This document shows, one piece after another, positions 10,419 to 17,928 of a stretch of 64,000 bases of DNA (its first letter is position 1; every line of letters begins with the position of its first letter). The stretch spans positions 372,001 through 436,000 of the forward strand of contig NZ_JBMPIT010000002.1 of NCBI RefSeq assembly GCF_049341845.1, given 5' to 3'. The notes beneath the pieces are model-generated. The model searched no databases and had not been told where the DNA came from. It saw only the letters and a list, made by a program, of their open reading frames with translations. Made by a program: the position numbers and the translations under genes. Source of the stretch: Curtobacterium guangdongense. Lineage in GTDB: Bacteria > Actinomycetota > Actinomycetes > Actinomycetales > Microbacteriaceae.

Positions 10419-12092
10419 ATGTTGCACAAGAAAGTCCTCGCGACGACGGCGGTCCTCGCCGGCATCGCGCTGGCCGTGACCGGCTGCTCGGGCGGTGGCT
10501 CGACGGGATCGAGCTCGGACTCCGGCAAGAAGTCGCTGCCGTCGGCCGCCCAGATCAACGAGAAGCCCGTGTCGGACCTGCAGCAGGGCGGCACCGTCCG
10601 GCTGCCGATCTCGCAGTGGATCTCGCAGTGGAACTACTTCGAGCTCGACGGCACCCTGCAGGACGCCGCCGACATCGAGCAGGCAACGATGCCGCACACG
10701 TTCAACATCGACGCCGACGGCAAGCCGCAGCTCGACAAGAACACGCTCGAGTCCGCGAAGGTCACCAGCGAAGACCCGCTGACGATCACGTACACGGTGA
10801 ACCCGAAAGCGCAGTGGAACGACGGCTCGCCGATCACGTGGAAGGACTTCGAGGCGCTCTGGAAGGCCAACAACGGCACCGACGAGAGCTACCAGATCGG
10901 TGACGACACCGGCTGGAAGGACATCGAGTCCGTCACGCAGGGCACTGACGAGCGCCAGGCGATCGTGAAGTACTCGACGCCGTTCTCGGACTGGAAGTCG
11001 CTCTTCAGCCCGCTCTACCCGGCGAGCGTCATCGGTACCCCCGACGGCTTCAACAACGGCTACAAGGACAAGGTCCCGCTGTCTGCCGGCCCCTACAAGG
11101 TCTCCAAGCTCGACGAGACCGCAGGCACCGTCACGCTCGTGCCCGACCCCAACTGGTGGGGTGACAAGCCGAAGCTCGACACCGTGATCTTCCGCTCGCT
11201 CGACGGCAACGCGGACATCGACGCCTACCTCAACAAGGAGCTCGACTCCGTGGCGGCCGGCACGTCGGACCGCTACGCCCGGGTCAAGGACGCGAAGAAC
11301 ACGAAGATCTACGCGTCCCAGTCCGCGTCGTACACGCACGTGGACTTCTCGACGCAGGGGCTCCTGAAGGACAAGAACCTGCGCCTCGCGATCCAGCACG
11401 CGGTGAACCGTGACTCGCTCGCCTCGGTCATCGGCGGCACCCTGCCCTACAAGCTGCCGGTGCTGAACAACCACGTGTTCCTCGCCACGGACGACGGGTA
11501 CAAGGACAACTCCAGCCCGAACGGCACCTTCGACGTCGACAAGGCGAAGAAGATCCTCGACGACGACGGCTGGAAGACCGACGGCACGTACCGCAAGAAG
11601 GACGGCAAGAACCTGTCCATCTCGATCACGATCCCGTCCGGGGCGACGAGCTCGCAGAAGATGGCCGAGGTCATCCAGTCGCAGCTCAAGGACGTCGGCA
11701 TCAAGCTGTCGATCAAGGCGGTGTCGAGTGACGACTTCTTCCCGCAGTACGTCACGCCGGGCAACTACGACATGACGATCTTCCTCTGGGGTGGCACCGG
11801 CTACCACGCCAGCGGCGCGAGCATCTTCATCACCGGCGACACCGGCCAGAACTACGGTCGCGTCGGAACGAAGTCGATCGACAAGCTCGTCAACCAGGCG
11901 ATCGCCGAGACGGACGCCTCGAAGGCGAACGCCCTGTGGAACAAGGTCGACAAGCAGGTCTGGTCGATCGGACACTCGCTGCCCATCGTGCAGTCGCCGC
12001 GTGTCATCGCGCAGAACCCGAAGCTCGCCAACTACGGCGCACGCTCGGGCGCGATGGCCTACGACTGGACGAAGGTCGGCCTCACGAAGTAG
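10419..12092 (+). CDS. Oligopeptide-binding lipoprotein (SBP family 5) of importer 1
   Basis: 557-residue extracytoplasmic solute-binding lipoprotein. The signal peptide MLHKKVLATTAVLAG... ends in the lipobox VTGC, followed by a Ser/Gly linker. The SBP_bac_5 fold shows in QWNDGSPITWKDFEALWKAN, in SAGPYKVSKLDE and in the LAIQHAVNRDSL segment. Shine-Dalgarno GAGGGGAAG precedes the ATG. It delivers peptides, or another family-5 ligand, to the divergently encoded permeases; the 144-bp region between the two starts must hold both promoters. A strong hairpin follows the gene. Confidence 0.92.
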   Translation: MLHKKVLATTAVLAGIALAVTGCSGGGSTGSSSDSGKKSLPSAAQINEKPVSDLQQGGTVRLPISQWISQWNYFELDGTLQDAADIEQATMPHTFNIDADGKPQLDKNTLESAKVTSEDPLTITYTVNPKAQWNDGSPITWKDFEALWKANNGTDESYQIGDDTGWKDIESVTQGTDERQAIVKYSTPFSDWKSLFSPLYPASVIGTPDGFNNGYKDKVPLSAGPYKVSKLDETAGTVTLVPDPNWWGDKPKLDTVIFRSLDGNADIDAYLNKELDSVAAGTSDRYARVKDAKNTKIYASQSASYTHVDFSTQGLLKDKNLRLAIQHAVNRDSLASVIGGTLPYKLPVLNNHVFLATDDGYKDNSSPNGTFDVDKAKKILDDDGWKTDGTYRKKDGKNLSISITIPSGATSSQKMAEVIQSQLKDVGIKLSIKAVSSDDFFPQYVTPGNYDMTIFLWGGTGYHASGASIFITGDTGQNYGRVGTKSIDKLVNQAIAETDASKANALWNKVDKQVWSIGHSLPIVQSPRVIAQNPKLANYGARSGAMAYDWTKVGLTK

Positions 12093-12111
12093 TCGATCCG
12101 CACCAGGTCAC

Positions 12112-12145
12112 AGCGGGGTCGAGCGCAGCAGCGCTCGGCCCCGCT
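12112..12145 (+). terminator. Terminator hairpin after the importer 1 binding protein
   Basis: The arms 12112-12126 and 12131-12145 form a 15-bp stem, one position being G-U in RNA, with a 4-nt AGCA loop. It lies 19 bp after the stop codon. No U-tract is present. Confidence 0.75.
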
Positions 12146-12233
12146 GGCCGTTCCGACAGCAACCACCCGGACTCACAGCCCTCGCGCAGCGCGCCGAGGG
12201 CTCCCCCGCCCCCGTGCGCCGTACGTTGTGCAC

Positions 12234-12713
12234 ATGAGCATTCCCGCGGTCGGCGAACCTGCCCCGACCTTCACCCTGCCGGGCATGATCGTCCGCGACG
12301 GGGTGCGCACAGACGACGAGTACGATCTGTCGTCCGAGATCGGTCGCACGATCGTCCTCGCCTTCTACCCGGGCGATGCCACCCCCGTCTGCACCGCACA
12401 GCTCTGCAGCTACCAGGAGGAGCTCGACGACTTCGACGACCTCGGTGCCGTCGTCTGGGGCATCAGCCCGCAGGCGCTCGACTCGCACGAGGCCTTCGCC
12501 CGCGACTCCTCGCTCACCTTCCCGCTCCTCAGCGACACCGCAGGGACCGTCATCCGCGACTACGGGGTCCGCGCGCCGGGCCTCGGACTCCGACGCTCCG
12601 TGTTCGTCATCGGCCCGGACGGCATCGTCCGGTGGCGGCACATCGGGCTCGTCGGGCTCCGGTTCCCGAAGGCCTCCGTGATCCGCGCGGAGATCGAACA
12701 GCTCGTCCGGTAG
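12234..12713 (+). CDS. Peroxiredoxin, BCP/PrxQ type
   Basis: 159-residue thioredoxin-fold thiol peroxidase. The active site reads YPGDATPVCTAQLCSY: the peroxidatic Cys (about residue 53) sits in the PxxxTxxC motif and a second Cys lies five residues on (about 58), the spacing of atypical two-Cys BCP/PrxQ enzymes. I used the ATG at 12234; an in-frame GTG two codons upstream is also possible. It reduces hydrogen peroxide or organic hydroperoxides in the cytoplasm with thioredoxin or a mycothiol-linked donor; the donor is inference. It stands alone on the plus strand. Confidence 0.9.
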   Translation: MSIPAVGEPAPTFTLPGMIVRDGVRTDDEYDLSSEIGRTIVLAFYPGDATPVCTAQLCSYQEELDDFDDLGAVVWGISPQALDSHEAFARDSSLTFPLLSDTAGTVIRDYGVRAPGLGLRRSVFVIGPDGIVRWRHIGLVGLRFPKASVIRAEIEQLVR

Positions 12714-12942
12714 GTACGTCCGCATCGGCTTTGCGCACGATCGGCGTGTCGGTTTCCTGATCATCTCGTCCCGGGGTATTGACACCCGAACTGGGGTCGG
12801 GGACCATCGTCGGTACGAGAGATCCGTCATGGATTTGCCTCCCCGGAACATCGGGTCGTCAGTTGGTACGCGCACGGCGTTTCACGCCCGCTCAACAGAC
12901 GGTTCCGGGGAGGCACTCTCGCACCTCTCCTACGATGGAGCC

Positions 12943-13512
12943 GTGAGCGACTCCCCCGGACCCGAACCCGCGCGCATCGTCGCTCCCGGCATGCGGACGT
13001 TGGCCATCGTGCTCTGGGTCGTCGCCGTCGTCCTGCTCGTCCTCGGCTTCATCAGCCGTGGTGACACGTCGGTCCTCCTCGTGCCGATCCCGAGCATCTT
13101 CATCGCGTTCGTGGCCTGGGCTGCGCTCTGGCGTCCTCGGCTGCTGCTCACCCCCGATGCGCTCGTGGTCGTCGACGTCCGCCGCACCTCGACGTACGCC
13201 TGGCGACGCATCACCGGCGTCCGGACGAAGTACGGTCTCGAGATCCAGTCGAACGAGCCCGACCGTCGCACCTGGATCGCGCCGCGGCCGACGGCACGCT
13301 TGCGCGTGGACCGGACGGGAGGCTCGGTGCCGGTGACCGTCGACGGCGCGGCTGCCGAGGTGCTCGCGTTCGTCCCCGCGGCGGCTCCGCAGGACGGCCC
13401 GCCCCCGGCGACCGTCACCCCGCACCCGATCGTGCACCGTGTCCACGGGTGGACGATCCTCGCGGTCACGATCCTCGCAATCGCCGCGTCGATGGCCGCG
13501 GCACGCCTCTGA
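12943..13512 (+). CDS. PH-domain membrane protein of unknown function
   Basis: 189 residues from a GTG at 12943 with GGAG just upstream. Two membrane helices lie at about 20-40 and 48-68, followed by a bacterial PH-like domain (LLLTPDALVVVDVRRTSTYAWRRITGVR, WIAPRPTARLRV). A C-terminal helix (about 165-187) probably re-enters the membrane. Proteins of this layout are common in actinobacteria with no assigned role. The 229-bp gap upstream shows no gene. It converges on the importer 2 operon. Confidence 0.8.
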   Translation: MSDSPGPEPARIVAPGMRTLAIVLWVVAVVLLVLGFISRGDTSVLLVPIPSIFIAFVAWAALWRPRLLLTPDALVVVDVRRTSTYAWRRITGVRTKYGLEIQSNEPDRRTWIAPRPTARLRVDRTGGSVPVTVDGAAAEVLAFVPAAAPQDGPPPATVTPHPIVHRVHGWTILAVTILAIAASMAAARL

Positions 13513-13550
13513 CTTCACCCCGCCGGCGAGCGGGCGGGCACGCCGTCAGA

Positions 13551-13640
13551 GCGGGCGCTCCCGCGTGTGCGGGCGCTCCCGCATGTGCGGGCGCCCGCGT
13601 GTGTGCGGACGCCCGCGCGTGTGCGGGCGTTGAGTCGAGC
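13551..13640. repeat. 18-bp tandem repeat, about 4.5 units
   Basis: Unit boundaries at 13551, 13569, 13587, 13605 and 13623. The first two units differ by one base (GCGGGCGCTCCCGCGTGT and GCGGGCGCTCCCGCATGT). Units 3 and 4 diverge (GCGGGCGCCCGCGTGTGT, GCGGACGCCCGCGCGTGT), and a fifth runs into the adjacent 56-bp palindrome. Each unit is itself partly palindromic. Confidence 0.75.
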
Positions 13641-13692
13641 GGGTGAAATACCCGGGTCGGTCCCACCCCAGACCCTGGCATTTCGCCCGCTC
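13637..13692. repeat. 56-bp GAGCGGGCG-class palindromic element, copy B
   Basis: It begins GAGCGGGTGAAATACCCGGG and ends GGCATTTCGCCCGCTC, so the outer 16 bases form an inverted repeat with two mismatches. Same length as copies A, C and D. Confidence 0.75.
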
Positions 13693-13719
13693 AGCCGCGC
13701 GCGGGGGCGCGTCCCACGG

Positions 13720-13776
13720 TGAGATCGCAGTTCGTGTCGCCTCGGCGGGCCCGAGGCGACACGAACTGCGATCTCA
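13720..13776. repeat. Perfect 26-bp inverted repeat with 5-nt loop
   Basis: The left arm (13720-13745) and right arm (13751-13776) are exact reverse complements around CGGGC. The left arm opens TGAGATCGCAGTTCGTGTCG. Read from GAG to CTC it is 55 bp, the same design as the other elements here but of unrelated sequence. A partial echo (CAGTTCGTGTC) occurs near 13838. Confidence 0.85.
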
Positions 13777-13854
13777 TGCGGCGTCGATCCGGGTACGAGG
13801 CGGGCGCGACCGTTGCGCGGACGCGGGGCGGTCCTCCAGTTCGTGTCCACGGCC

Positions 13855-13910
13855 GAGCGGGCGGAACACCTGGGTGGGCGCTCGAGCCGACCACGGTATT
13901 TCGCCCGCTC
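13855..13910. repeat. 56-bp GAGCGGGCG-class palindromic element, copy C
   Basis: It begins GAGCGGGCGGAACACCTGGG and ends ACGGTATTTCGCCCGCTC. It differs from copy D at only one position over 56 bp. Confidence 0.8.
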
Positions 13911-13948
13911 GGCGAGGGCGAGGACCGCGCGGAGCACGCCCCGGCGTC

Positions 13949-14004
13949 GAGCGGGCGGAACACCCGGGTGGGCGCTCGAGCCGACCACGGTATTTCGCCC
14001 GCTC
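13949..14004. repeat. 56-bp GAGCGGGCG-class palindromic element, copy D
   Basis: It begins GAGCGGGCGGAACACCCGGG and ends ACGGTATTTCGCCCGCTC. It lies 38 bp after copy C, and both are followed by GGCGAGGGC, so a longer unit was probably duplicated. Confidence 0.8.
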
Positions 14005-14040
14005 GGCGAGGGCCGGGCGAGGCGGGGCGGGCGGAAACGC

Positions 14041-14073
14041 GGAACGCGCCGCCCCCTCGGGGCGACGCGTTCC
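14041..14073 (-). terminator. Terminator hairpin of importer 2 operon
   Basis: The arms 14041-14055 and 14059-14073 form a 15-bp stem, with one G-U in RNA, and a 3-nt loop. It lies 21 bp beyond the stop of the minus-strand ATPase gene. Confidence 0.75.
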
Positions 14074-14093
14074 GTCTGCGGTGACCAGGCGGG

Positions 14094-15842
14094 TCAGCGT
14101 CCGAACTCGAACGAGGCGCCCGGGATCGCGGCCAGCAGGTCGCGGGTGTACTGCTCGCGCGGGTTGGCAAAGACCTCGTCGGTCGTCGCCTTCTCCACGA
14201 TCTGTCCCTTGCGCATGACGCAGACGTTGTCCGCGACCAGGCGGACGACGGCGAGGTCGTGCGTGATGAACAGGTAGGTCAGGCCCAATTCCGACTGGAG
14301 CTCGGTGAGGAGCTCGAGGATCTGGCCCTGCACGAGCACGTCGAGCGCGGAGACCGCCTCGTCGAGCACGATGACCTCGGGCTTCAACGCGAGCGCACGG
14401 GCGACGGCGATGCGCTGCCGCTGACCGCCGGAGAGCTCGTTCGGGTAGCGGTTCACCATCGAGGACGGCAGCGCCACCTGGTCGAGGAGCTCGCGCACGC
14501 GGGCACGACGGGATGCCTTGTCGCCGACGCCGTGCGTGACGAGCGGCTCCGCGATGGTGTTCCCGACGTTGTACATCGGGTCGAGCGAGCCATACGGGTC
14601 CTGGAACACCGGCTGCACACGACGACGGAAGTCGAAGAGCTCCTTGCCCTTCAACGCACCGATGTCGGTGCCGTCGAACTGGACGGTGCCGCTCGTGATC
14701 CCCTCGAGCTGCAGCACGAGCTTGGCGACGGTCGACTTGCCCGAGCCGGACTCTCCGACGAGCGCCGTGGTGGTGCCCTTCGGGATCGAGAACGACACGT
14801 CGTCGACGGCCTTCAGCTCACGCGACGCGAGGTTCTTGCCGCGCAGCTTGTAGATCTTCTGCAAGTTCTTGACGACGATGAGGTCCTCGGCCGGCTGCGG
14901 CTGGTGCTCGCGCTCCTGGGCGCGTGCGATCAGTTCGTCGTCGTCGCTGCCGCTGTCCGAGATCGCGATGCTCTCGTGTTGCACCTTCGACTGGATGCGG
15001 CGGCTGGCGAGGGACGGCGCCGCGGCGACGAGTCGCTGCGTGTACGGGTGCTGCGGGTTGCCGAGGATCTCCTGCGACGGACCCGCCTCGACGACCTGCC
15101 CCTTGTACATCACGACGAGCTTCTCGGCACGCTCGGCGGCGAGGCCGAGGTCGTGCGTGATGAAGAGCACGCTGGTGCCGTAGTCGCGGGTCAGGGTCTC
15201 GAGGTGGTCGAGGATGACGCGCTGCACGGTCACGTCGAGCGCGCTCGTCGGCTCGTCGGCGATGAGCAGCTGCGGGTGGCTCGACAGGCCGATGCCGATG
15301 AGCACGCGCTGCCGCATGCCGCCGGAGAACTCGTGCGGGTACTGCTTGAGACGGTTCGCGGCGTCGCCGAGACCCGCTTCCTTCAGGACCTCGATCGCAC
15401 GCTCGCGCACGGCCTTCTTGCCGGTGGCCATACCGTTCGCACGGATGGCCTCCTCGACCTGGAACCCGATGGTCCACAGCGGGTTGAGGTTCGACATCGG
15501 GTCCTGCGGGACGTAGCCGATCTCCTTGCCGCGGATCTCGGACATCTCCTTGTCGGAGAGGCCGACGAGCTCGCGACCGTTGAACTTGATCGACCCGCCG
15601 GTCACCTGGCCGGCACCGGGCAGCAGCTTGATGATCGCCTGGGCGCTCGTCGACTTGCCGGAACCGGACTCACCGACGATCGCGAGTCGCTCACCCTGCT
15701 CGAGGGTGAAATCGACACCGCGGACGGCCTGGACGAACCCGCTCTGGGTCTTGAAGCCGATCTCGAGACCGGAGATCTCGAGGAGCGGCGCGCCGTTCGC
15801 GTTGGCGCGACGCGCGGTCGGCTCGGTCAGCGTCTCGCTCAT
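14094..15842 (-). CDS. Fused two-domain oligopeptide ABC transporter ATPase of importer 2
   Basis: 582 residues with two ABC domains. Domain 1 (about 18-270) has GESGSGKSTSAQ, FSGGMRQR and LLIADEPTSALD. Domain 2 (about 320-570) has GESGSGKSTVAK, LSGGQRQR and VIVLDEAVSALD. The inter-domain linker is charged (DSGSDDDELIARAQ). It is shorter than the importer 1 ATPase because it lacks the long Cys-containing extensions. Its start overlaps the upstream permease stop by 4 bp. It energises peptide-type import; the ligand is unknown. Confidence 0.93.
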   Translation of the reverse strand: MSETLTEPTARRANANGAPLLEISGLEIGFKTQSGFVQAVRGVDFTLEQGERLAIVGESGSGKSTSAQAIIKLLPGAGQVTGGSIKFNGRELVGLSDKEMSEIRGKEIGYVPQDPMSNLNPLWTIGFQVEEAIRANGMATGKKAVRERAIEVLKEAGLGDAANRLKQYPHEFSGGMRQRVLIGIGLSSHPQLLIADEPTSALDVTVQRVILDHLETLTRDYGTSVLFITHDLGLAAERAEKLVVMYKGQVVEAGPSQEILGNPQHPYTQRLVAAAPSLASRRIQSKVQHESIAISDSGSDDDELIARAQEREHQPQPAEDLIVVKNLQKIYKLRGKNLASRELKAVDDVSFSIPKGTTTALVGESGSGKSTVAKLVLQLEGITSGTVQFDGTDIGALKGKELFDFRRRVQPVFQDPYGSLDPMYNVGNTIAEPLVTHGVGDKASRRARVRELLDQVALPSSMVNRYPNELSGGQRQRIAVARALALKPEVIVLDEAVSALDVLVQGQILELLTELQSELGLTYLFITHDLAVVRLVADNVCVMRKGQIVEKATTDEVFANPREQYTRDLLAAIPGASFEFGR

Positions 15843-16789
15843 CGGCGGGCCCTCGCCTTCGGGTCGAGTGCGTCGCGGACCACGTCACCGAGGAGGAGGA
15901 ACGCGAGCACGGTGATGGACAGGGCGAGCGACGGCCAGAAGATCGTCGACGGGTTGGTGCGGAGCGACGGCTGCGCGGCGTTGATGTCGTAGCCCCAGCT
16001 GAGCGACGACGGCGGCAGACCGATCCCGAGGAACGACAGGGTCGACTCGGCGACGATGAACGTGCCGAGCGAGACGGTCGCGACCACGATCACCGGGGCG
16101 ATCGAGTTCGGGATGACGTGGCGGATCAGCGTCTTGAACCGGCTCACACCGAGCGCTGCCGATGCGGTGACGTAGTCCGCGTTCTTCGCGGACAGCACCG
16201 CACCGCGCATGATGCGGGCGATCTGTGGCCACGCGAACGCCGCGAGGACGAGTGCGACCGTCCACGGGCTGCGCTGCGGGATGCTCGACATGATCACGAT
16301 CGCGCCGAGGACGGTCGGGATCGAGAAGAAGATGTCACCGATGCGGGACACCACGGAGTCGAGCCATCCGCCGTAGAAACCGGCGAGCGAGCCGACGATC
16401 ACGCCGACGATGACCACGAGGATCGTCGCGACGAGGCCGACGAGCAGCGAGTTCTGCGTGCCGTAGATGACGCGGGAGTAGACGTCGCAGCCCTGACGGG
16501 TGTACCCGAGGATGTGGCCGGCGCTGCCGCCCTTCCCGGAGTTCGACAGGTCGCACGCACGCGGGTCGGCGTGCGCGAACACACCCGGCACCAGTGCGAC
16601 GGCGATGATCAGGACGATCAGGACGCTCGACACCCAGAAGATCGGACGGACGCGCATGGAGTCCCATGCGTCGGTCCAGAGCGACCGGGTCTTCTCGTCT
16701 TCGTTGACGTTGTCGATCGCCTGAAGCGGCGTCTCCTCGAGCGGCGCGACGTAGTGCGTCGTCGAGCGCGATTCGGTGTTACTTGGCAT
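15839..16789 (-). CDS. Oligopeptide ABC transporter permease, DppC/OppC-like, importer 2
   Basis: 316-residue inner-membrane permease. A 45-residue cytoplasmic N-tail precedes the first helix, followed by the OppC-type extracytoplasmic region with two Cys (DPRACDLSNS, YTRQGCDVYSR). The core carries the EAA-type loop ALGVSRFKTLIRHVIPNSI and ends in DVVRDALDPKARARR. It overlaps the DppB-like gene upstream by 11 bp and the ATPase downstream by 4 bp, which points to translational coupling. Confidence 0.92.
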   Translation of the reverse strand: MPSNTESRSTTHYVAPLEETPLQAIDNVNEDEKTRSLWTDAWDSMRVRPIFWVSSVLIVLIIAVALVPGVFAHADPRACDLSNSGKGGSAGHILGYTRQGCDVYSRVIYGTQNSLLVGLVATILVVIVGVIVGSLAGFYGGWLDSVVSRIGDIFFSIPTVLGAIVIMSSIPQRSPWTVALVLAAFAWPQIARIMRGAVLSAKNADYVTASAALGVSRFKTLIRHVIPNSIAPVIVVATVSLGTFIVAESTLSFLGIGLPPSSLSWGYDINAAQPSLRTNPSTIFWPSLALSITVLAFLLLGDVVRDALDPKARARR

Positions 16790-17708
16790 AACGGATCCTC
16801 GGGTCCAGGACGGCGTACAGCAGGTCGACCAGGAGGTTGGCGAGCATGAAGATGATGACCATCACGGCGACGAACGACACGACGGTCGGGCCCTGGCCGA
16901 GCTTGACGGCCTGGTAGACCGTGCCGCCGACGCCGTGGATGTTGAAGATGCCCTCGGTCACGATCGCGCCGACCATCAGGTTGCCGATGTCGATGCCGAG
17001 GTAGGTGACCACCGGGATGAGCGAGTTCCGGAAGATGTGCACACCGATGACGCGGCGACGCGGGAGGCCCTTCGCCGTTGCGGTGCGCACGAAGTCGGCG
17101 CTCATGTTCTCGGCGACGCTGGCACGGGTGAGGCGCACGATGTAGGCGAACGACCCGGTCGCGAGGACGATCGCGGGGAGCACGAGCTCCGACCACGGCG
17201 CCTGACCGGAGACCGTCGCACGGAACAGCCCGAGCTGGATGCCGAGTCCGTACTGCAGGACGAATCCGATGACGAACACCGGGATCGAGATGAGGAACAG
17301 GCTGACGACGAGCGCGGTGGCGTCGAACAGCTTGCCCTTCCGGAGACCGGCGATGACACCGACGATGATGCCGGCGACCGACTCGAACACCAGCGCGAGG
17401 ATCGCGAGGCGTGCCGTGATCGGGAACGCCTGCGCGAGCTGCTCGGTGACCGGGATGCCCGAGTACGTCACGCCGAGGTCGCCGCGGAACACGCCGCCGA
17501 TCCACAGCAGGTACTGGACGATGAACGGCTTGTCGAGGTTGTACTGCGCGCGGATCTGTTCGATGACCTGGGGCGACGGCTGGTGGTCGCCGAAGAGCGC
17601 GGCGATGGGGTCTCCTGGGAGGAGGAACACCATCAGGTAGATGAGGAACGTGGCACCGAAGAACACGGGGATCAGCTGCAGGAGGCGCTTCCCGAGGTAC
17701 CAGAGCAT
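16779..17708 (-). CDS. Oligopeptide ABC transporter permease, DppB/OppB-like, importer 2
   Basis: 309 residues from the ATG at 17708, preceded by GGAG about 6 nt upstream. The start MLWYLGKRLLQLIPVFFGA is the typical DppB leading segment, followed by FLLPGDPIAALFG. The EAA loop appears as FVRTATAKGLPRRRVIGVHI, and the C-terminus LDPRIRYAK matches the family. It lies downstream of its binding-protein gene across a 220-bp gap with a hairpin. Confidence 0.92.
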   Translation of the reverse strand: MLWYLGKRLLQLIPVFFGATFLIYLMVFLLPGDPIAALFGDHQPSPQVIEQIRAQYNLDKPFIVQYLLWIGGVFRGDLGVTYSGIPVTEQLAQAFPITARLAILALVFESVAGIIVGVIAGLRKGKLFDATALVVSLFLISIPVFVIGFVLQYGLGIQLGLFRATVSGQAPWSELVLPAIVLATGSFAYIVRLTRASVAENMSADFVRTATAKGLPRRRVIGVHIFRNSLIPVVTYLGIDIGNLMVGAIVTEGIFNIHGVGGTVYQAVKLGQGPTVVSFVAVMVIIFMLANLLVDLLYAVLDPRIRYAK

Positions 17709-17848
17709 CAGATCTCCGCCTGGTTCGGAGCGAGCATGTGGATCACAGTCATTTCGTCGTGGGTGGACGTCGCGCGAGTTGACACGGCTGCCCGGCGCGG
17801 GAGGCGGCGCCCGCTTGGGTCGTGTGGGGAGGGTGTTGCCGCCGCGGT

Positions 17849-17885
17849 ACGGGGGCCCGAGGACTGATCGTCCCCGAACCCCCGT
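17849..17885 (-). promoter_or_regulatory. Intra-operon hairpin between binding protein and permease genes
   Basis: ACGGGGG (17849-17855) pairs with CCCCCGT (17879-17885), with an inner GGAC/GTCC stem. It lies 44 bp after the stop of the binding-protein gene on the minus strand. Hairpins here commonly let the binding protein be made in excess over the permeases by partial termination or mRNA stabilisation; that role is inferred. Confidence 0.5.
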
Positions 17886-17928
17886 CCGGTGGTGTTGCTG
17901 CTGATGCAGGATACCTGCGATCAGTTCG

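Noticed and set aside
10383..11975. Minus-strand 530-codon frame over the importer 1 binding protein
   Set aside because: Val/Asp/Arg-rich antisense frame; the plus strand carries a signal peptide and full SBP family 5 sequence.
13551..13640. Possible CRISPR array
   Set aside because: The units are 18 bp and contiguous with no spacers, and no cas genes are near. It is a simple tandem repeat.
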